DNA of 64,000 nucleotides from Bilabrum cf. latius (lineage: Eukaryota > Bigyra: Bicosoecida > Bigyra > Bicosoecida): assembly GCA_965178125.1 (NCBI GenBank), contig OZ237758.1, positions 744,001-808,000 on the forward strand, read 5' to 3'. The translations under genes were made by a program, and so were the position numbers. Below the pieces are notes generated by a model, which was not told where the DNA came from, did no database searches, and saw only the letters and a program-made list of their open reading frames with translations. Numbering within the stretch: position 1 is the stretch's first letter; each line of letters opens with the position of its first letter. Below are positions 23,801 through 36,252 of this stretch, in pieces.

Positions 23801-26800
23801 GTGCGCCTTCACTCGCAGCGCCGTCTCGGCTGATTCGGGCAGTCGCTTCCCGGAGCCGAACCAGTACTGGGTCAGGTTCTTGCCCCTGGCCCTTGCTGCT
23901 CCAGCAGGAGAGCTGTAGCCGCCACTGGTCCCGATTCCCAGCAGTGGGACGGAAGGGGCCTGTCGCGAGACCGGCGTGCCGACAGCAGCCGTGCCCGCGC
24001 TGGATGCCTGAGGAGGTCCAGTGCCTTTGCCCCCGTCGGCCTCTTCTGCCACCATCGGCAGCACGTGCGTTCCGCGGCTGGAGCCACGACGGAGTACGAG
24101 CCGGTCACCGGAGGAAGCACCACCTGAAGGAACACCGCCCATGGCGGGAGACTGGCCCGCATGGCTAGAGCCGTCGGCAGCGGCAGGGGGCTAGGCCCAT
24201 GTGCCGTGGCCCGGCCCAGACACGAGCACGCCGCTCCTGCCCAACACGACGTCCCGCCAGTGGGGCACGGGCGGCGGATCCAGGCCGCGTCTGCGGTGCG
24301 CCCGCGTCTCCGCCACTGCGTCGAGGGCCGTGACGAGTGCAGACAGCCGCAGCACCGCCAGTTCCTTGAAATCGGATGCCCACAGCTGCTTGCAGTACGC
24401 GAGCACGATCTGCGGGTGGGGCGGAAGGGGCGATCCGGCCCTGGGTGCGCGCGCCGCGTCGTAGCCCGGCCCGCCCAGCCCAGTGACCACCCACCCGTCC
24501 TCAAAGAGCGCCTCGGGAAGACTGCCTGGGCCGCCAGGGGCGCCTTGCGGAGACATTGACATGGTGGCCGTGATGTCACCGAGGGCGCCCGCCGCCCTGC
24601 CATCCCCTGCGCTACCAGCAGCACCGCCAGACCGCCAGCTGCCGCCCTCCTGCTCCTTCGATTCCGGATCCGAGTCCGCTCCGGGGCCCCCTTCCTCCTC
24701 TCCAGGCACCTCGTTTCCGGGTCTTGATGCCGAGGCACGACCGGCCCCAGCGGTGGCGCTGGCGCCACCTTCGGACCCGCGCCTGTTCGCTTTCCCCACC
24801 GTGCTGGCGTAGTGGAAATGAATGGACATCCCGCCCGACAGATACTACTCCACAGACAGCATCGACCCGCCAGAGCCGTCCATACCCAGCGCGAGCAGCA
24901 TCCGGAAGCCCAGTGAGCTCTCACCGCTGCTGCGGCACAGTCCGGCGTACTTGAGCCAAGACTCGGACAGCTTGCCACCCTGAGGCACGAGAGCGCGGAC
25001 GGACAGCAGGCGCTGCCACACGTCCTGCCTGTGCTGGACACCCCGCAATCTGCGCTCCCACACAGCCTGCAGGTGGCTGGCATACTCCTGGGCCGCCATC
25101 CCGGCAGCGGTGGCAGCTCCCGCCATCGGCGTCGAGCGCTCGCCAAGCATCGCCGCTGCGGCTACAGGGCCAGCCAGCGCTTCGCCCGCATCCGCGGCGC
25201 ACGCGGCAGCGGAGGCCTGTAGCCTCTTGAGCGTGACAATCTCGTCCAGCTCAACTAGCTGCTGCGCCGTCACCACGTCACGGTACATGCGCCCGTACGA
25301 CTCGTTCTGCGCTGCCTGCATGCTTAGCTTGCCCGCCAGGACGTGTCTCGCCCTGTCGACGTACCTGGACGCTGCGCTGAGAGCGCCACGGTGTGTGGCG
25401 TGGATGGCGCGGTAGAAGAGGCCCTGCAGCGTGGATGAGTCGGTCCAGCGCATGTACTGGCCCATGTCGTCCCACAGGCCGAGCGCCCACGCGGCCTGCG
25501 TGCCCATGGCCGCCATCTTCTTGAGAGCCGCCTGGCTTCCCTGGCGCTCCGCCTCAAACCAGACCCCTTCGGCAACCGTGGCAAGCTCTCGCCACCGCCC
25601 CAGCTTCTGCAGGCACCGCATGCGACCCATGTACAGCTGGAAATCGTGCGGCCTCTCCTTGAGCCGCCGGTCGTAGAAATCGAGGGCGTTGCTCCACTGG
25701 CCCAGCTTCTCGTACCACCTCTCCTCCGAGTCAAAGACCCTGCGTCGATCGCCGGCACCGTCACCACTTGTTCCCTGAGAGGCAGCGAGATCCGCATCCA
25801 GATCATCGCGGGCCTCTGCCGCATCCTCCTCGTCAAGGTCCCAGCCTCGGGCGCCGAGCGGCTTGCCGCGCCCCCGCCTGGCCAGCTTGAGCAGACCCAC
25901 CGCTGCCTCTGGCTGCTCCAGCTGATTGTAGATGCTGATCAGATCGTCCACACAGCTGACGTCGCCCTGGTGCCACTGCACCTCGCGGTAGTGGAGTGCC
26001 TTCGCGTATGCCTCGCACTGCAGGGCAAGGTCACCGAGGTCCTGGATGCTGATCGACAGCGGCTTGTTGTCGTGCTCCATGAACTCTGCAAGGTTGAGCA
26101 GCCTGCGCAGCACGTCCTGAGGCGTGGAGTCGCTCCGCATCGCGACTTCAAGGGCCTCGCAGAGTGACCTCTGGTCGTCGGGGCCCATCTGCAGCCAGCA
26201 AGACACGAAAGCACCATCGAAGAGCTCCCTGGCGAGGGGCCGGATCACCTGTGCAACGGTGGCGCAGCTTCGCAGCGCGGCGTTGGGAGACTGCTGCAGC
26301 AACGACTTGGCAAGGTTCTGCATCCAGTCGCTCCAGTCGTCTGCCGTGGTGCGTCCCCGCGTGTCCCAGTTCTGCCGCAGCTGCTGCATCTGCACTGCCT
26401 ACGCCCGCATGTTGCCCCGCGCCGGCCTGGCAGGCTGGCCCGCGCCCTAGGGACCATTCTTCGCGGCATCGGCACGCTGCTGCGCCTCTGTCTGGAACCG
26501 CCTCGCGAAGGGAGACAGTCCGGGACCGATCCCCGCCTACACGGGGTCTGGCGGCAGCGGCCCTCCGTCGAGAAGTAGAGCCGCGAGCCGCTCAAAGGCG
26601 ACGTGCTTGAGGCCGTAGCCGCTAGCACCGGCTCCATACAGGTACTAGGCCCCAGACCCGCCGTCACCCCCCAAGTCGGCCGACCCGCCCGCAGCCGAGG
26701 AGGACGCGCCTGCCTCCAGCCCGATGCCCGGCTGCCCACGCAGCATCGCTCTGCGAATCAAAGGCAGATACACGACGAATTCCTCGCGCATCTGGCACAT

Positions 26801-29800
26801 AAGGTAGCAGAGCGAGTCAAGGCAGGCTGCCTTGACCTGCCACGGGGTCTTGAGGCCCCAGGGCCCGACAGAACCAGGCGCTGCTGAGGTGCCCGACAGA
26901 CCCAGCAGCTGCAAGCCAAGCGTCGGCGCGTTGCCGTCTGCAGCCGGCACCGCGGCCGGCACGGACGCGGTGCCGTCGCCTTCCGCCCCCGCTGGCCGCA
27001 GCGCAGCTTGTGCGATCAGCAGGATGCGCTCAACGGACACTTCGTCCTGCGGCTGCTGCGGCATGCCGAGCTCAGCCTCGGACGACTCAAGGCATGACAG
27101 CTTGGTGGCTGCGTCGGCTATACGCATGGTAGGGCCGTGCAGACCATTATCGCCGGACATGAAGCCACCCCCCGATCCAATAGGCACGGCCAGGCCGAGC
27201 GTTGCCCCGACTCCGTCTTCTGCAGCTCTGGACGGCTTCGGCTCATCACCGAGGACACGAGCCACCGGGTGCACAATCTGCGGTGCAAATCGTTCCAGCC
27301 TGCACGTCGAAGCAAAGGTGCAGAGGCACAGCGCGGCGTATGACCTAGCAAGGGCACCGGCATCTCTCCTCTCAATCACCCCAGCAATGGCGGGGATCAG
27401 CTGGGGAGCGAAGTCTCGCAGCATGGGAGCAAGCGCGTGCACGATCAGCAGCACGTGCCTGGCGCCTTGCGATCGTCTCTCGGCCCGAGAGGCGGCAAGC
27501 GCCGCGGCAGCTGCGGGATTTCGGGCCTGGCCAGCTCCGCCGGAGGCTGTGCGCGCCGTTGCCGCCCCGCCGCGCGAGCCAGCGGCACCGCCAGTGCCTG
27601 CACCGGCGCCGCGCGCGGTTCCGTCGGACGACCCCATCCCGACGGCTGCACCGGCGGGGGGCAAGGAGCCGCAGGGGTGCCTCAGGACGGCCAGGATGGG
27701 GGGAATCACCACGGGCAGGAATGGCCTGCACCCTTCCAGCAAGGCAGACGCGATCGCCTCCAGGAGCTGCAGCAGAGGACCGACCATGGGACTGGCAGCA
27801 GCGGCAGCGGCCGCGCCCGGCGAGTCCAAGCCGTGTGTCGCACCGGCTTGGTCCTCGCGACCAGCCGCACCCATGGCCGACCCGCCCACTGCGGCTGCGG
27901 CAGCTGCTGCCGCGGCCGCGGCCGCCGCACCCCGCGCCGCCCTCGGCATCGCATCACCGTCGAGCCCGCCTCGGCCAGACCCCGCCCCCGCGCGACCACC
28001 AGCCCGGCTCGAGCCCCGGAAGAAGGCCTGTTCCTCTGCGGACACAGAGCCGGTCCAGCCGCCCACCCCGCCGTTCGCGGGACCGCCCAATCCGGACGTT
28101 CGCGTCGCCTCCGACACGGCTTCGTCAAGCCCGAGCAGCTGCAGAGCGCTGACACCATCTGATGCCGCCTCACCGCCGCCTCGACCGCCTCCCGCAGACC
28201 CACCCACCGAGCTCTTGGCTAGCGCGGCGCGAATGGCGGCAGCTCCAGATGCCAGCCAGACGTGTCGGAGCAGTCCGATCATGCCAGGCACGAACGGCAG
28301 AATCATGCTGCCTACCAGCTGCACCAGTACCGCCAGCTGCTTCAGCAAAGCCTCCTGCAGCGATGGCGCCGTCTCTGGCCTCCGAAGGATTTCAAGCAGC
28401 GGGGGTATGACGAGAGGCAGGAACGGCTGGCAGCGGAGACCAAGCGAAGTGAAGATCCTGGTGAGGGCTTGGAGCACGTCGTCGTGGTGCGCCGACTGGC
28501 TCCGGTTCCTGAGCACCCTCATGAGCGCAGTGATGGTCAGCGTCGGGTAATAGTCTTCTTCTGCGCCCAGCATGGACGGAAGGATCACCACGTTGTCGGC
28601 AGGATCCATTGCCGCCACCGCGGCCGTCGCGCCCAGCCCGCCCCCACCTGGCCCCAGACCCCCGCCCCCGCCCGCGCCCGCCGCAGCCAGGTATCCGTTC
28701 TGAGGCAGCACGCCGCCCCACGCGCCGACGCCCACGCCGGCCGCCGCCAGGCCCCCGCGCCCGGCCGTGGCCTTCCTCATGCCAGCAGTTACGGCTCCGA
28801 GTCCCGCCAAAGGCCCCTGTCCGAAGGCGTTCATGCCGCCAGGGGCACCCACGGCCGAGGCGCCGAGCGGCCTTGCGATGCTGCCGCCGCCGGCCTGAAG
28901 ACCCACGTGCTGCAGGAGCTGCGCGTGGTGAGACGCCATGCCTGAGCCGCCGGAGAGGGCACCGGCGAGCTGTGGCAGGGCGTGGATGAGCGAACCGTGC
29001 CCGCCGCTGTTGGGGCCCGGGGAGGACCCCATCAGCGCGGCTGCCAGTGCCTGCGCCGGGGCCATCGGCATCCCGCTGGAGCTGCCAAGGCCAGCACCAG
29101 GGCCTATCCCGAATGGTGACCCCGCCGCGCCGAAAATGTGCTGGCTGTGCGCATCCGATCCCAGGCCCATCCTCCCAGCAGTGCCACCCCCGGACACGGC
29201 ACCAAACAGCAGCTGAGAGATCGCGCTCGCGGCTGCACCCGGCCCAGCACCACCCGCAGCGATGCTGAACGCATCCGTGCCCACGCCAGCAGACGCCTGG
29301 GAACCAAATCCAACAGAGGGACCACCGAAGCCCTTTAGCCACTCGTTCGCGGCTGCAGGCAGCTAAGCCAGCGCTCCCGCCCCGGCACCTCCCTACCCGC
29401 TCAGCGCCATCGCAGACGCAGCCGCTGCCGCAAGTGCCTCGTCATCATCAGCCGCATCCACACCTTCCCCTTCCACAAGGGCGACAGCATCCGCCCCGGC
29501 AGCGCCTGCGCCCAGCAGCTCACGCAGGCCTGCAAGCGACAGACCCCCACCGTCGTCCCCGCCACCAACGGCCCCACCAGCACCGCCGGCACCGAACCCC
29601 ATGAACCTTCGCCTTCCCCTAGTCCCCAGACCAGGACCCCTCGTGTACTCGGCGTCCGTCACCTGCACGCCAGAGGAGAGGAAAGCATCTGCGGGCGTGC
29701 CGCCGCCCGCCCCTTGCGCCAAGAGAACCAGGTACAGATAAAGGGGCAGCGCCTCCGGTGGAAGGCCGCTCCACTCAGACAAAATGCCCCACGGGCCACC

Positions 29801-32800
29801 CACCCAGGAGTTGCCACCACCAGCCGCGGACGCCGCCGCCACTGCTGCTGCCCTCCTGGCACCCGATTCCGCGCCACGTCTGGCAGCAGAATCGCCACCG
29901 GCTCCCGGGCCACCACCCACCGTGGTCCGCCTGCTGCCGCCCGCGGTCCCAGCACCACTTACATCGTCCTGCCCCATGCCCATCCCATCCAGGTCACCCC
30001 CAGCATCTGCCTCAGCAAGGAGCGTCTGCCCCGCCGCTTGCGTGCCGGCCACGGTGGCTGCTGCCGCCCTCGCGACAAGCGTGCTCGAGCCACCGCCTCG
30101 CGCCGCCGAAAACGCCGCGGCAAGTGCCGCGTGACTCGCAGCCGCCGCTTCCGCCTTTGCAGCCGCCATCGCCGCCCTGATCATCTCCAGCCGCTTGGGA
30201 TCAAGAGCGCCCACGATGCCGAGCGCCCTGAGTGCCTCTCGGCGCAGCCTCCAGGTGGCGTGCTGCAGGGTCTGCAGGTGACCGGAGAGCTGGCCGTCAG
30301 GCCCAGCGATCGCCTCTGCCGCAGCAATCGCAGTGGATCCAATGTCGCTGGCACCCATGGCCCCCGCCACAGCCGCAGCCCCAGGGGCAATGGCCAGAGT
30401 GGCGAGCAGGTCGGGCAGCAGCTGCGGATAATCCACGAATGGAGTCACCACGGTTCCCGTGTTCTCCACCACGCAGGCCAGCGCTCTGAGCGCCATCTCC
30501 TGCCTGGCTGGCACGGTGAAATCGCCGCAGGGACGCACCAGCGCGGGCATCAGGGACGCCAGCCTGGGACGAAGCACTGAGGGTGCTAGCACCGCCAGCT
30601 CCGAGAGAGCCGCCAGCGCAGCCGTCGCGACCCCAGGCTCCCTATCGCTCAGCTGCGGAGTGATGGTCTGCAGCACCAGAGGGGCGTAGGGCCGGATCAT
30701 GCTGCGAGCAGACCGCATGAGGACCGCGAGCAACCTGGCCGCGTACCGTCGCGCCCTGGGTCCCGCTGCGTAGTGCGTGTCGCCTATCACGTCGAGAAGA
30801 AGCGTTCGGAGGTCCGCGGCCACGCTCAGCGGGTTCCTCCGAGTTGCCCTGCCAAGGCACACGACGGCCTCCTCCCTGACCCTGTGGCTCTCGTCGCGGA
30901 GACACACCCGTATGCTGGGGATGGTCTCTGGGAGGGCGAGGAGGGGGGCGAACCTCGGGTCCTGGCCCATGACGCGGAGCACGCCCGCCCGGATGGCAGG
31001 GTCAGGGTCGGCAGTGGCCGCCATGAGCAGACGCTGGAAGACGTCCTGGGCCATCGCAGCTGCGGGGCCAGAGCCCACGAGCAGCATGGGCAGGACAGCC
31101 AGCGGAGGAGGGCCCGCGTGCCTGGCGAGGCCGGAAGCACTCGCCAAGGTGTCGCGCTGCGGGGAAACGAAGGATCCACGGGTGGATTGGCCGCCGGTCG
31201 CCCCGCCTGCGTGCCCGCCCCACTCTCCCTCCGTTGCACCGGGCATGGTCACCCCCCCGAACTCAGAGGTGGAGGCTGCGGCGTGCGCGGGCACGACGGG
31301 AGGTGCTGGCGGCATGTCAGTCCCACCGCCCTGCAACCACGCGCCAGGAGCAGACCCAGCCGACGGTGGTGCCAGGGCGGGCGCAATCGTCACACCCGCA
31401 GCGCCTAACCCACCGTCGTCTGATAGTTCCGCCGCGTTCCGCAGCGCCGCGATAGCCTGCCTGCCCTCCCTCTGCTGCACCTGCAGCCGCAGCAGCGTAG
31501 CCTGCACCTCCAACTTGCGGTCCTCCTCCTCCGCCCAGCGCCACCACAGCGACGTCCCGCCCAGCGCCGCGGCCATGGCGTCCTCGGGCGGAACGATCCC
31601 GCTGCCTCCAAACGCCGCGCCCTTCCGCGCTGCCTCCCTACGAATGGGCCCAAACACACCCTCCTCGTCATCGGCCGGCCGCACCAGCACGCGGTAGCAC
31701 GTCTCGAGCGCCTCTCGCCTCACGGACGGATCCTCGTCATCGAGGTAACCGAGCACACTATCCCGCGTGAAGGAAAGCAACGGCACGCCCCTGAAGTCAA
31801 AGGCCCACAGGGCACGCAGTGCCAGGCACGTCACGGCCACGTCGATCCGCCTAGCGCGCGTGCGCTGGGCCTCGATACCCGTTGACGGCACCTCAACGCC
31901 AGCCCCAGCCCCGGAACCCCCGGCACCAGCGCCAGATGCAGCCCCAGCCCCCGCCCCGGATGGGATGGCACCGGCTGCCCCGTCAAGACCCCTGACCGGC
32001 GTGCCAGCCAGCAGGCTAGCTTCCCAGGAGTTGTGCTCCGCACTAAAACCGAGGCCCTCACCGAGCGCCAGGCTGGATTCCCCCGCGAGGGCTCGGCCGG
32101 TTGTGCCCGAAGCAGGCAGCGCGCCGGTAGCGGCGGCGTCCTCCGCCAGCCCGGAAGTGAGCCTGAGGCCGCTCCCAGCGAGTGCGCGCGCCGCCCGGGC
32201 GCGCCGAGTCGAGATGACGTCGGTGCCGGAGGGCAGATGCACGTGCGATGGCGGGAGGGGGGCTCCATTGGAAGGGGCGGCTGGCATGGGCGGAGAGACC
32301 AGAGCCGGACCCAAAGGGCCGCTGAGAGCTGCGTGGGCAGCAGCCACCTGCGGCGAAATGAGGGCAAGGCTGCTCTCCGCGCCCGCAACTGAGCCGGCCT
32401 CGTTGATGGAGGAGGCGTTGGAAGAACGGCGGGAGCTCGCGCGCCGCCGCCCGGAGCCACCCGGTGACTGGGAGCTCACCGAGCCGCGACCGCTTCGGCT
32501 CTTCCTCGAGTCAGACGACGTCATGCGCCCGCGCTGCAGGGAAGGCGCGGCCCCGCCCGCCGACTGCGGCATCGCGGCTGCGTTCACGCCGTCTTGCACC
32601 GTTGCAGAGGCCCCACCGCTCGCACCGTCTCCTCCAGCGGCGCGCTTCTCGGCCTCTCCTACCAGGCTCCTGAGCTTTGCCGCGGCCTTGTTCAGCACCT
32701 CAATCCCCATGGGCCCCTGCTGTGCAGCTAGCCTGGCTTGCTTGACGTGCTCGTCTGCCTCGGCATCGCGAAGTGCCTTTTCCTCCACGTGCTGCTGCTG

Positions 32801-34443
32801 TAAAGCCCACGTGGACGGCACGGCCGACCCCGCAGCCTCGATGGGCCTGGTGAGCGGCACGGCAGTCGGCAAGACCACGGCTGGCTCCGCGGGCGGCTGC
32901 TTGAAAGGCTCGCCCGCCAGAACAAGGCTGATTTCGTGCAGCAATCGCTCCTGCAGCAGCGGCAGCGCCGCAGGCACGCACACGGCAAGCTCTGCCAGCG
33001 CCGCCAGCAGCCTGTGGGTGAGACCGGCCCCGAACATAGCGTCTAGGAGGAGATGCACCCGCGGTGTGAGCGCGGGCCCGATGGCTCTCGCAAGCATCGC
33101 CACGGTTGTGAGGGCGGGAGGACAGAAGAAGAGCCCCTGCTGCGGGTTGTGGGTCAGCGCCTCCCGCAGCAGGAGCACCGCATCGGGCAGCCGAGCTCGT
33201 ACGAAGGCTACGGCTGACGTCTCGAACCGAGTGGCGAGCGCAAGCCGACCCAGAGCCAGGAATGCTGTGGCTCTGTCGTGCTAGGCCTCAATCGCAGCGG
33301 CAGATCCCTGAGTCAGCGACTCTGTCTTCATTTTCTGCAGCAGCAGCGTGATTGCCCGCTTGATGTGCCGTGCCGCGAACTGCCTCGGCGAGAACTCGGC
33401 CAGCTGCGGCACGAGCGCGACCACCGCGCTGCTGACCACGGGGTCTGTGCTCTCCCTGTACTTCAGGACCATCTCGCACGCCTCGTTGTACCTGGCTGCC
33501 ATGACGGTCCTACTGCCCGCGAGCAGTTCCCTGAGACAGAGCATCGCGCCGTGGAGCCGGGCCGTGCTCTGTGACCCCCCCTCGCCCCCTTTCAGCGCTT
33601 CTTCAAGGCTTCGGTAGGCGTCCCGGCTGTAGCTGCGGAGCTGGTCAGAGCGTCGCAGCTGGAGGACCCGCAACCCCTCCCGGAGGGCCTCCGCAGCGGC
33701 GATTCGAACCGATATGCTGTCGTCCGACTGCGAGGTCCAGTAGTTGGCGAAGAACTCGTCGATCTTCTGGTTGAAAAAGGTCGGCGCGTTGATGGCAGTT
33801 TCTCGGAGGACCAGCATGGCCGCCAATCTCCATGTGGTGTGCTTGGTCTCCGGCACCATCCTCTCCAGTGACCGCTGCAGCTCAAAGTTGACGATCTCGG
33901 CCTTGAGGCCGCTGCCAGCGCGGGCCAGCTTCCCGAAGGCGCTGCTCGCCTGCCGTATGGTGGCCTCGTCGCACGTCGGGGATGCAAACACCGCCTGCAG
34001 GGATCCAGCAAACCTGATGAATTTCGATTCGTCTTCCCGCAGGCGGACGTCGATGAGCTCGTGGATCGCGCACACGCCTGCGGCTCTATCGTCGTTCTGC
34101 CGGGAATTCACGAGGTCCGAGACGCCGCGCATCAGCTCATTGAAAAACCGTTTGAACGCGTCGGCGGGCAGGCTTTGTGCAACATTGCGAACCACGTCTC
34201 GAAGCCTTCGCGCAGCTTGCAGGCGGCCCTGCGCACAAATACGGTGGTGGCGGTACGGTAGTGTGAAGTGGTGACTGTAGACCTGAGGACATGTTCTGTA
34301 GCATCCTTTCGAGATCAAAGTCGCGCGGCAAAACCAAAAAGTAGGAGAGGTACAGCTATCAATGGAATGCAATCCAGCCTCACCTCAATCGACCCTGCCG
34401 CCCGGAGCTCCCCGAGGGCAGCTGCCCCCAAAGCCAGAGCCAT
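20810..34443 (-). CDS. TOR: TOR (target of rapamycin) protein kinase, unusually long
   Basis: Exon 1 34443-34384 (20 codons), intron 34383-34229, exon 2 34228-20810, a single 13.4-kb exon; 4492 residues with 11 in-frame TAG and a TGA stop. Order: N-terminal HEAT repeats; FAT region ([38 protein letters not shown]); FRB ([13 protein letters not shown], with the Ser and Trp used by rapamycin-FKBP kept and the later Phe replaced by Tyr); kinase with [54 protein letters not shown]; and FATC ending GWCPFW. All catalytic residues are present. It is nearly twice the usual 2400-2550 residues because of Gly/Ala/Ser-rich inserts in the HEAT, FAT and pre-FATC regions. TOR integrates nutrient and growth signals in TORC1/TORC2. 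The short first exon is inferred from splice sites and phase. Confidence 0.95.
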
Positions 34444-34734
34444 TCGTCGGAAGTTTGTACTATATTGCTGAAAAGATTGGTTTCAATCGTATAGTTTTGC
34501 TTGGGGTACAGAGGTTATGCCTTCATTCGATCGCAAGGAAACTTAGCTGTCTGGTCCCAGAGAACCTTCATCAAATCGAGATTTAGGTTCGCTGATGCAT
34601 CCGGACCCCTTCCGGGCGAGAAAGATCGAAAACGCCACATAAATCAAGACTGATGTTCCGTATTTAGAATCAGCACTCAGTCAAAGGCGTCCCTCGGGAC
34701 GATTTTTAGGGGCTGCGAATGTGCGCTTCGGTGG
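34444..34734. other. Spacer upstream of TOR
   Basis: About 290 AT-rich bases between the TOR start codon and the mosaic duplicated segment. It probably contains the TOR promoter. No feature was recognised with confidence. Confidence 0.4.
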
Positions 34735-35371
34735 ACACGCCCGCATACCATGCCAGCGCCACAATCACCAACAACAGCACTGCAACGTGCTGCACAAGCT
34801 CCCGGTCAACCCCACTCGCCTCGCTCAGGGCCCCAATCCCACCCCTCACCACCATCCTGCCTGCGCCCAGCCGGAATACCAAAAGTCCCGCGGCGATCCG
34901 CCACCACAGGTCCCAGTCAGCGCTGCCGTCCTCTTGCCGCCCGTGCGGTAGCGCCTGCTCCTCCTCCTACTCCTTCTCCTCCTCGCCCTCGAATGCCACA
35001 GCCCCTGCACTCGCCTCCATCCCAGCCCTACCAATGGGGTCACCACTGATGCTTGAAGTGCTTGCTGCACTGCCCGCGTGCATCCCAGCGGCGGGGTTGA
35101 ACCGCATCGACACACGCCTCAATGCATCGTCAATGGCAAGACAGGCACCACCAGCCCCATCGCGAGCACCGCCACTCCCTGCACCCGCCGCATCCCCCAC
35201 TGCCTGCACCCTCTCCATCGTCGACAGCCTATGCGAGATGCAGCGACGGGGCCAGCAGTCTCCGCCGCCTCCTCCTCGCCCTCCCACCGCAGGGCCTCCC
35301 GCCGCGCTGCGAGGGCGGTGGCCGGGGCAAACCGCTCGATTGCCGATCGTAGGGCAGAGCTTCAAGGGAAG
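34735..35371 (+). pseudogene. Mosaic of four shuffled fragments of the LON-domain gene
   Basis: The plus strand here matches non-adjacent stretches of the plus strand across the LON-domain gene: about 37482-37607 (its 3' end), 37832-38095, 38411-38492 and 40468-40590. The intervening parts are deleted, and the order of the source is kept. The gene would read on the minus strand, as its source does, but it has lost most of its domains and its frame. The last fragment abuts the methyltransferase-like copy at about 35372. It is a gene relic made by repeated deletion or template switching. Confidence 0.8.
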
Positions 35372-36129
35372 GCTGCCGCAGGGCCCCGCCTGCCATCGGA
35401 CGACAAGGCCAGCACAGCAGCATCAGCAGCAGCAGCCACTGAAGCAGCTGCCTCGTCAAGCGCGCCCCACTCGTCACCCTTGCCAGCTACCGCAGCAGCA
35501 CCCGCCCCTCCAACAAGTGCAGCAAGCCCCACAAACAATCTGAAATCCGAATCGAGGCTCCCCTGCTGCTCGCCTGTGATCTCGCGGCGCCGGTTGCCTG
35601 CGTTGAGCCTCTGCTCGACACCATCGGACGCCTCCTGTCGCACTCATCACAGGGTCTCCCGGTCGGAGTAGACGTCGTCGCATCTGGAGCTTTGCCATCC
35701 AGCAAGCCGGCAAGTCTCGGAGCACCGGCTGCTTCCGAGGACGGCGCTGCCAGCGGTTCTGGCGCTGGCGGTGGCGCCGAGTCTGCTGGGGTGGGCGGGG
35801 CTGGGCCCAGGACAGGGTGCCAAGCCACAGCAGCGGAAGCAGAAGCAGAAAATCCAGTTGCTGGAGCCCTCTCTACAGAGAACGGGATGCCAGCCTTTGA
35901 CCACCTCCCTGTGGTCAAACCGACGGATCTTACGGGCGATCCCGACCCCTCTTGCAAGCTCCTGTACCTGCTGCAATCCAGGGAGCGCGAGTTCACTCCG
36001 CCGCTGCTCGCAGGTCTGGCCAGGAGGGGCTACCACATCGCCAGCATCTCGCAGGAGATGTGGCACCCTGAGTATCGCGCTGCCAGGTTTGTGTTCCTGC
36101 GGGTGACGGCGCCTGGTGAAAACGAATGA
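35372..36129 (+). pseudogene. 5'-truncated copy of the methyltransferase-like gene
   Basis: This stretch is the inverted counterpart of 43668-44430. It keeps the C-terminal part (FDHLPVV, PTDLTGD, LLYLLQSREREFTPPL, ISQEMWHPEYR, FVFLRVT) and ends in TGA, but the N-terminal half with the SAM-binding motif is replaced by LON-gene fragments. The same frame switch seen in the complete copy is present. The C-terminal frame (from about 35692) is still open, so decay is recent. Without the SAM site it cannot be an active methyltransferase. Confidence 0.75.
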
Positions 36130-36252
36130 GATGCTTGCTGCATCAATCTAGGCACATCAATCGGACCTCAAGCGCGTGCATGACGCACGCCCTCAACGGG
36201 AGCCGGGAGTTTCGAATCAAGCAGCCCACACCATGCAGCTGACCCAACCGCT

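Noticed and set aside
26832-28550. 572-codon plus-strand ORF opposite TOR
   Set aside because: It is the antisense of a GC-rich Gly/Ala-coding stretch of TOR and has no family character; the same holds for the 505-codon frame at 31767-33284.
33690-33720. tRNA B-box-like sequence
   Set aside because: It lies in conserved TOR coding sequence and no A-box or cloverleaf surrounds it. No tRNA, including a Gln tRNA with CUA anticodon, was found in the window.
34229-34383. Two 28-nt mini-introns at the TOR N-terminus
   Set aside because: A single 155-nt intron from the gtgagg donor at 34383 to the gcgcag acceptor at 34229 joins exon 1 and exon 2 in phase 0 and gives a TOR-like N-terminus, in line with the other introns here.
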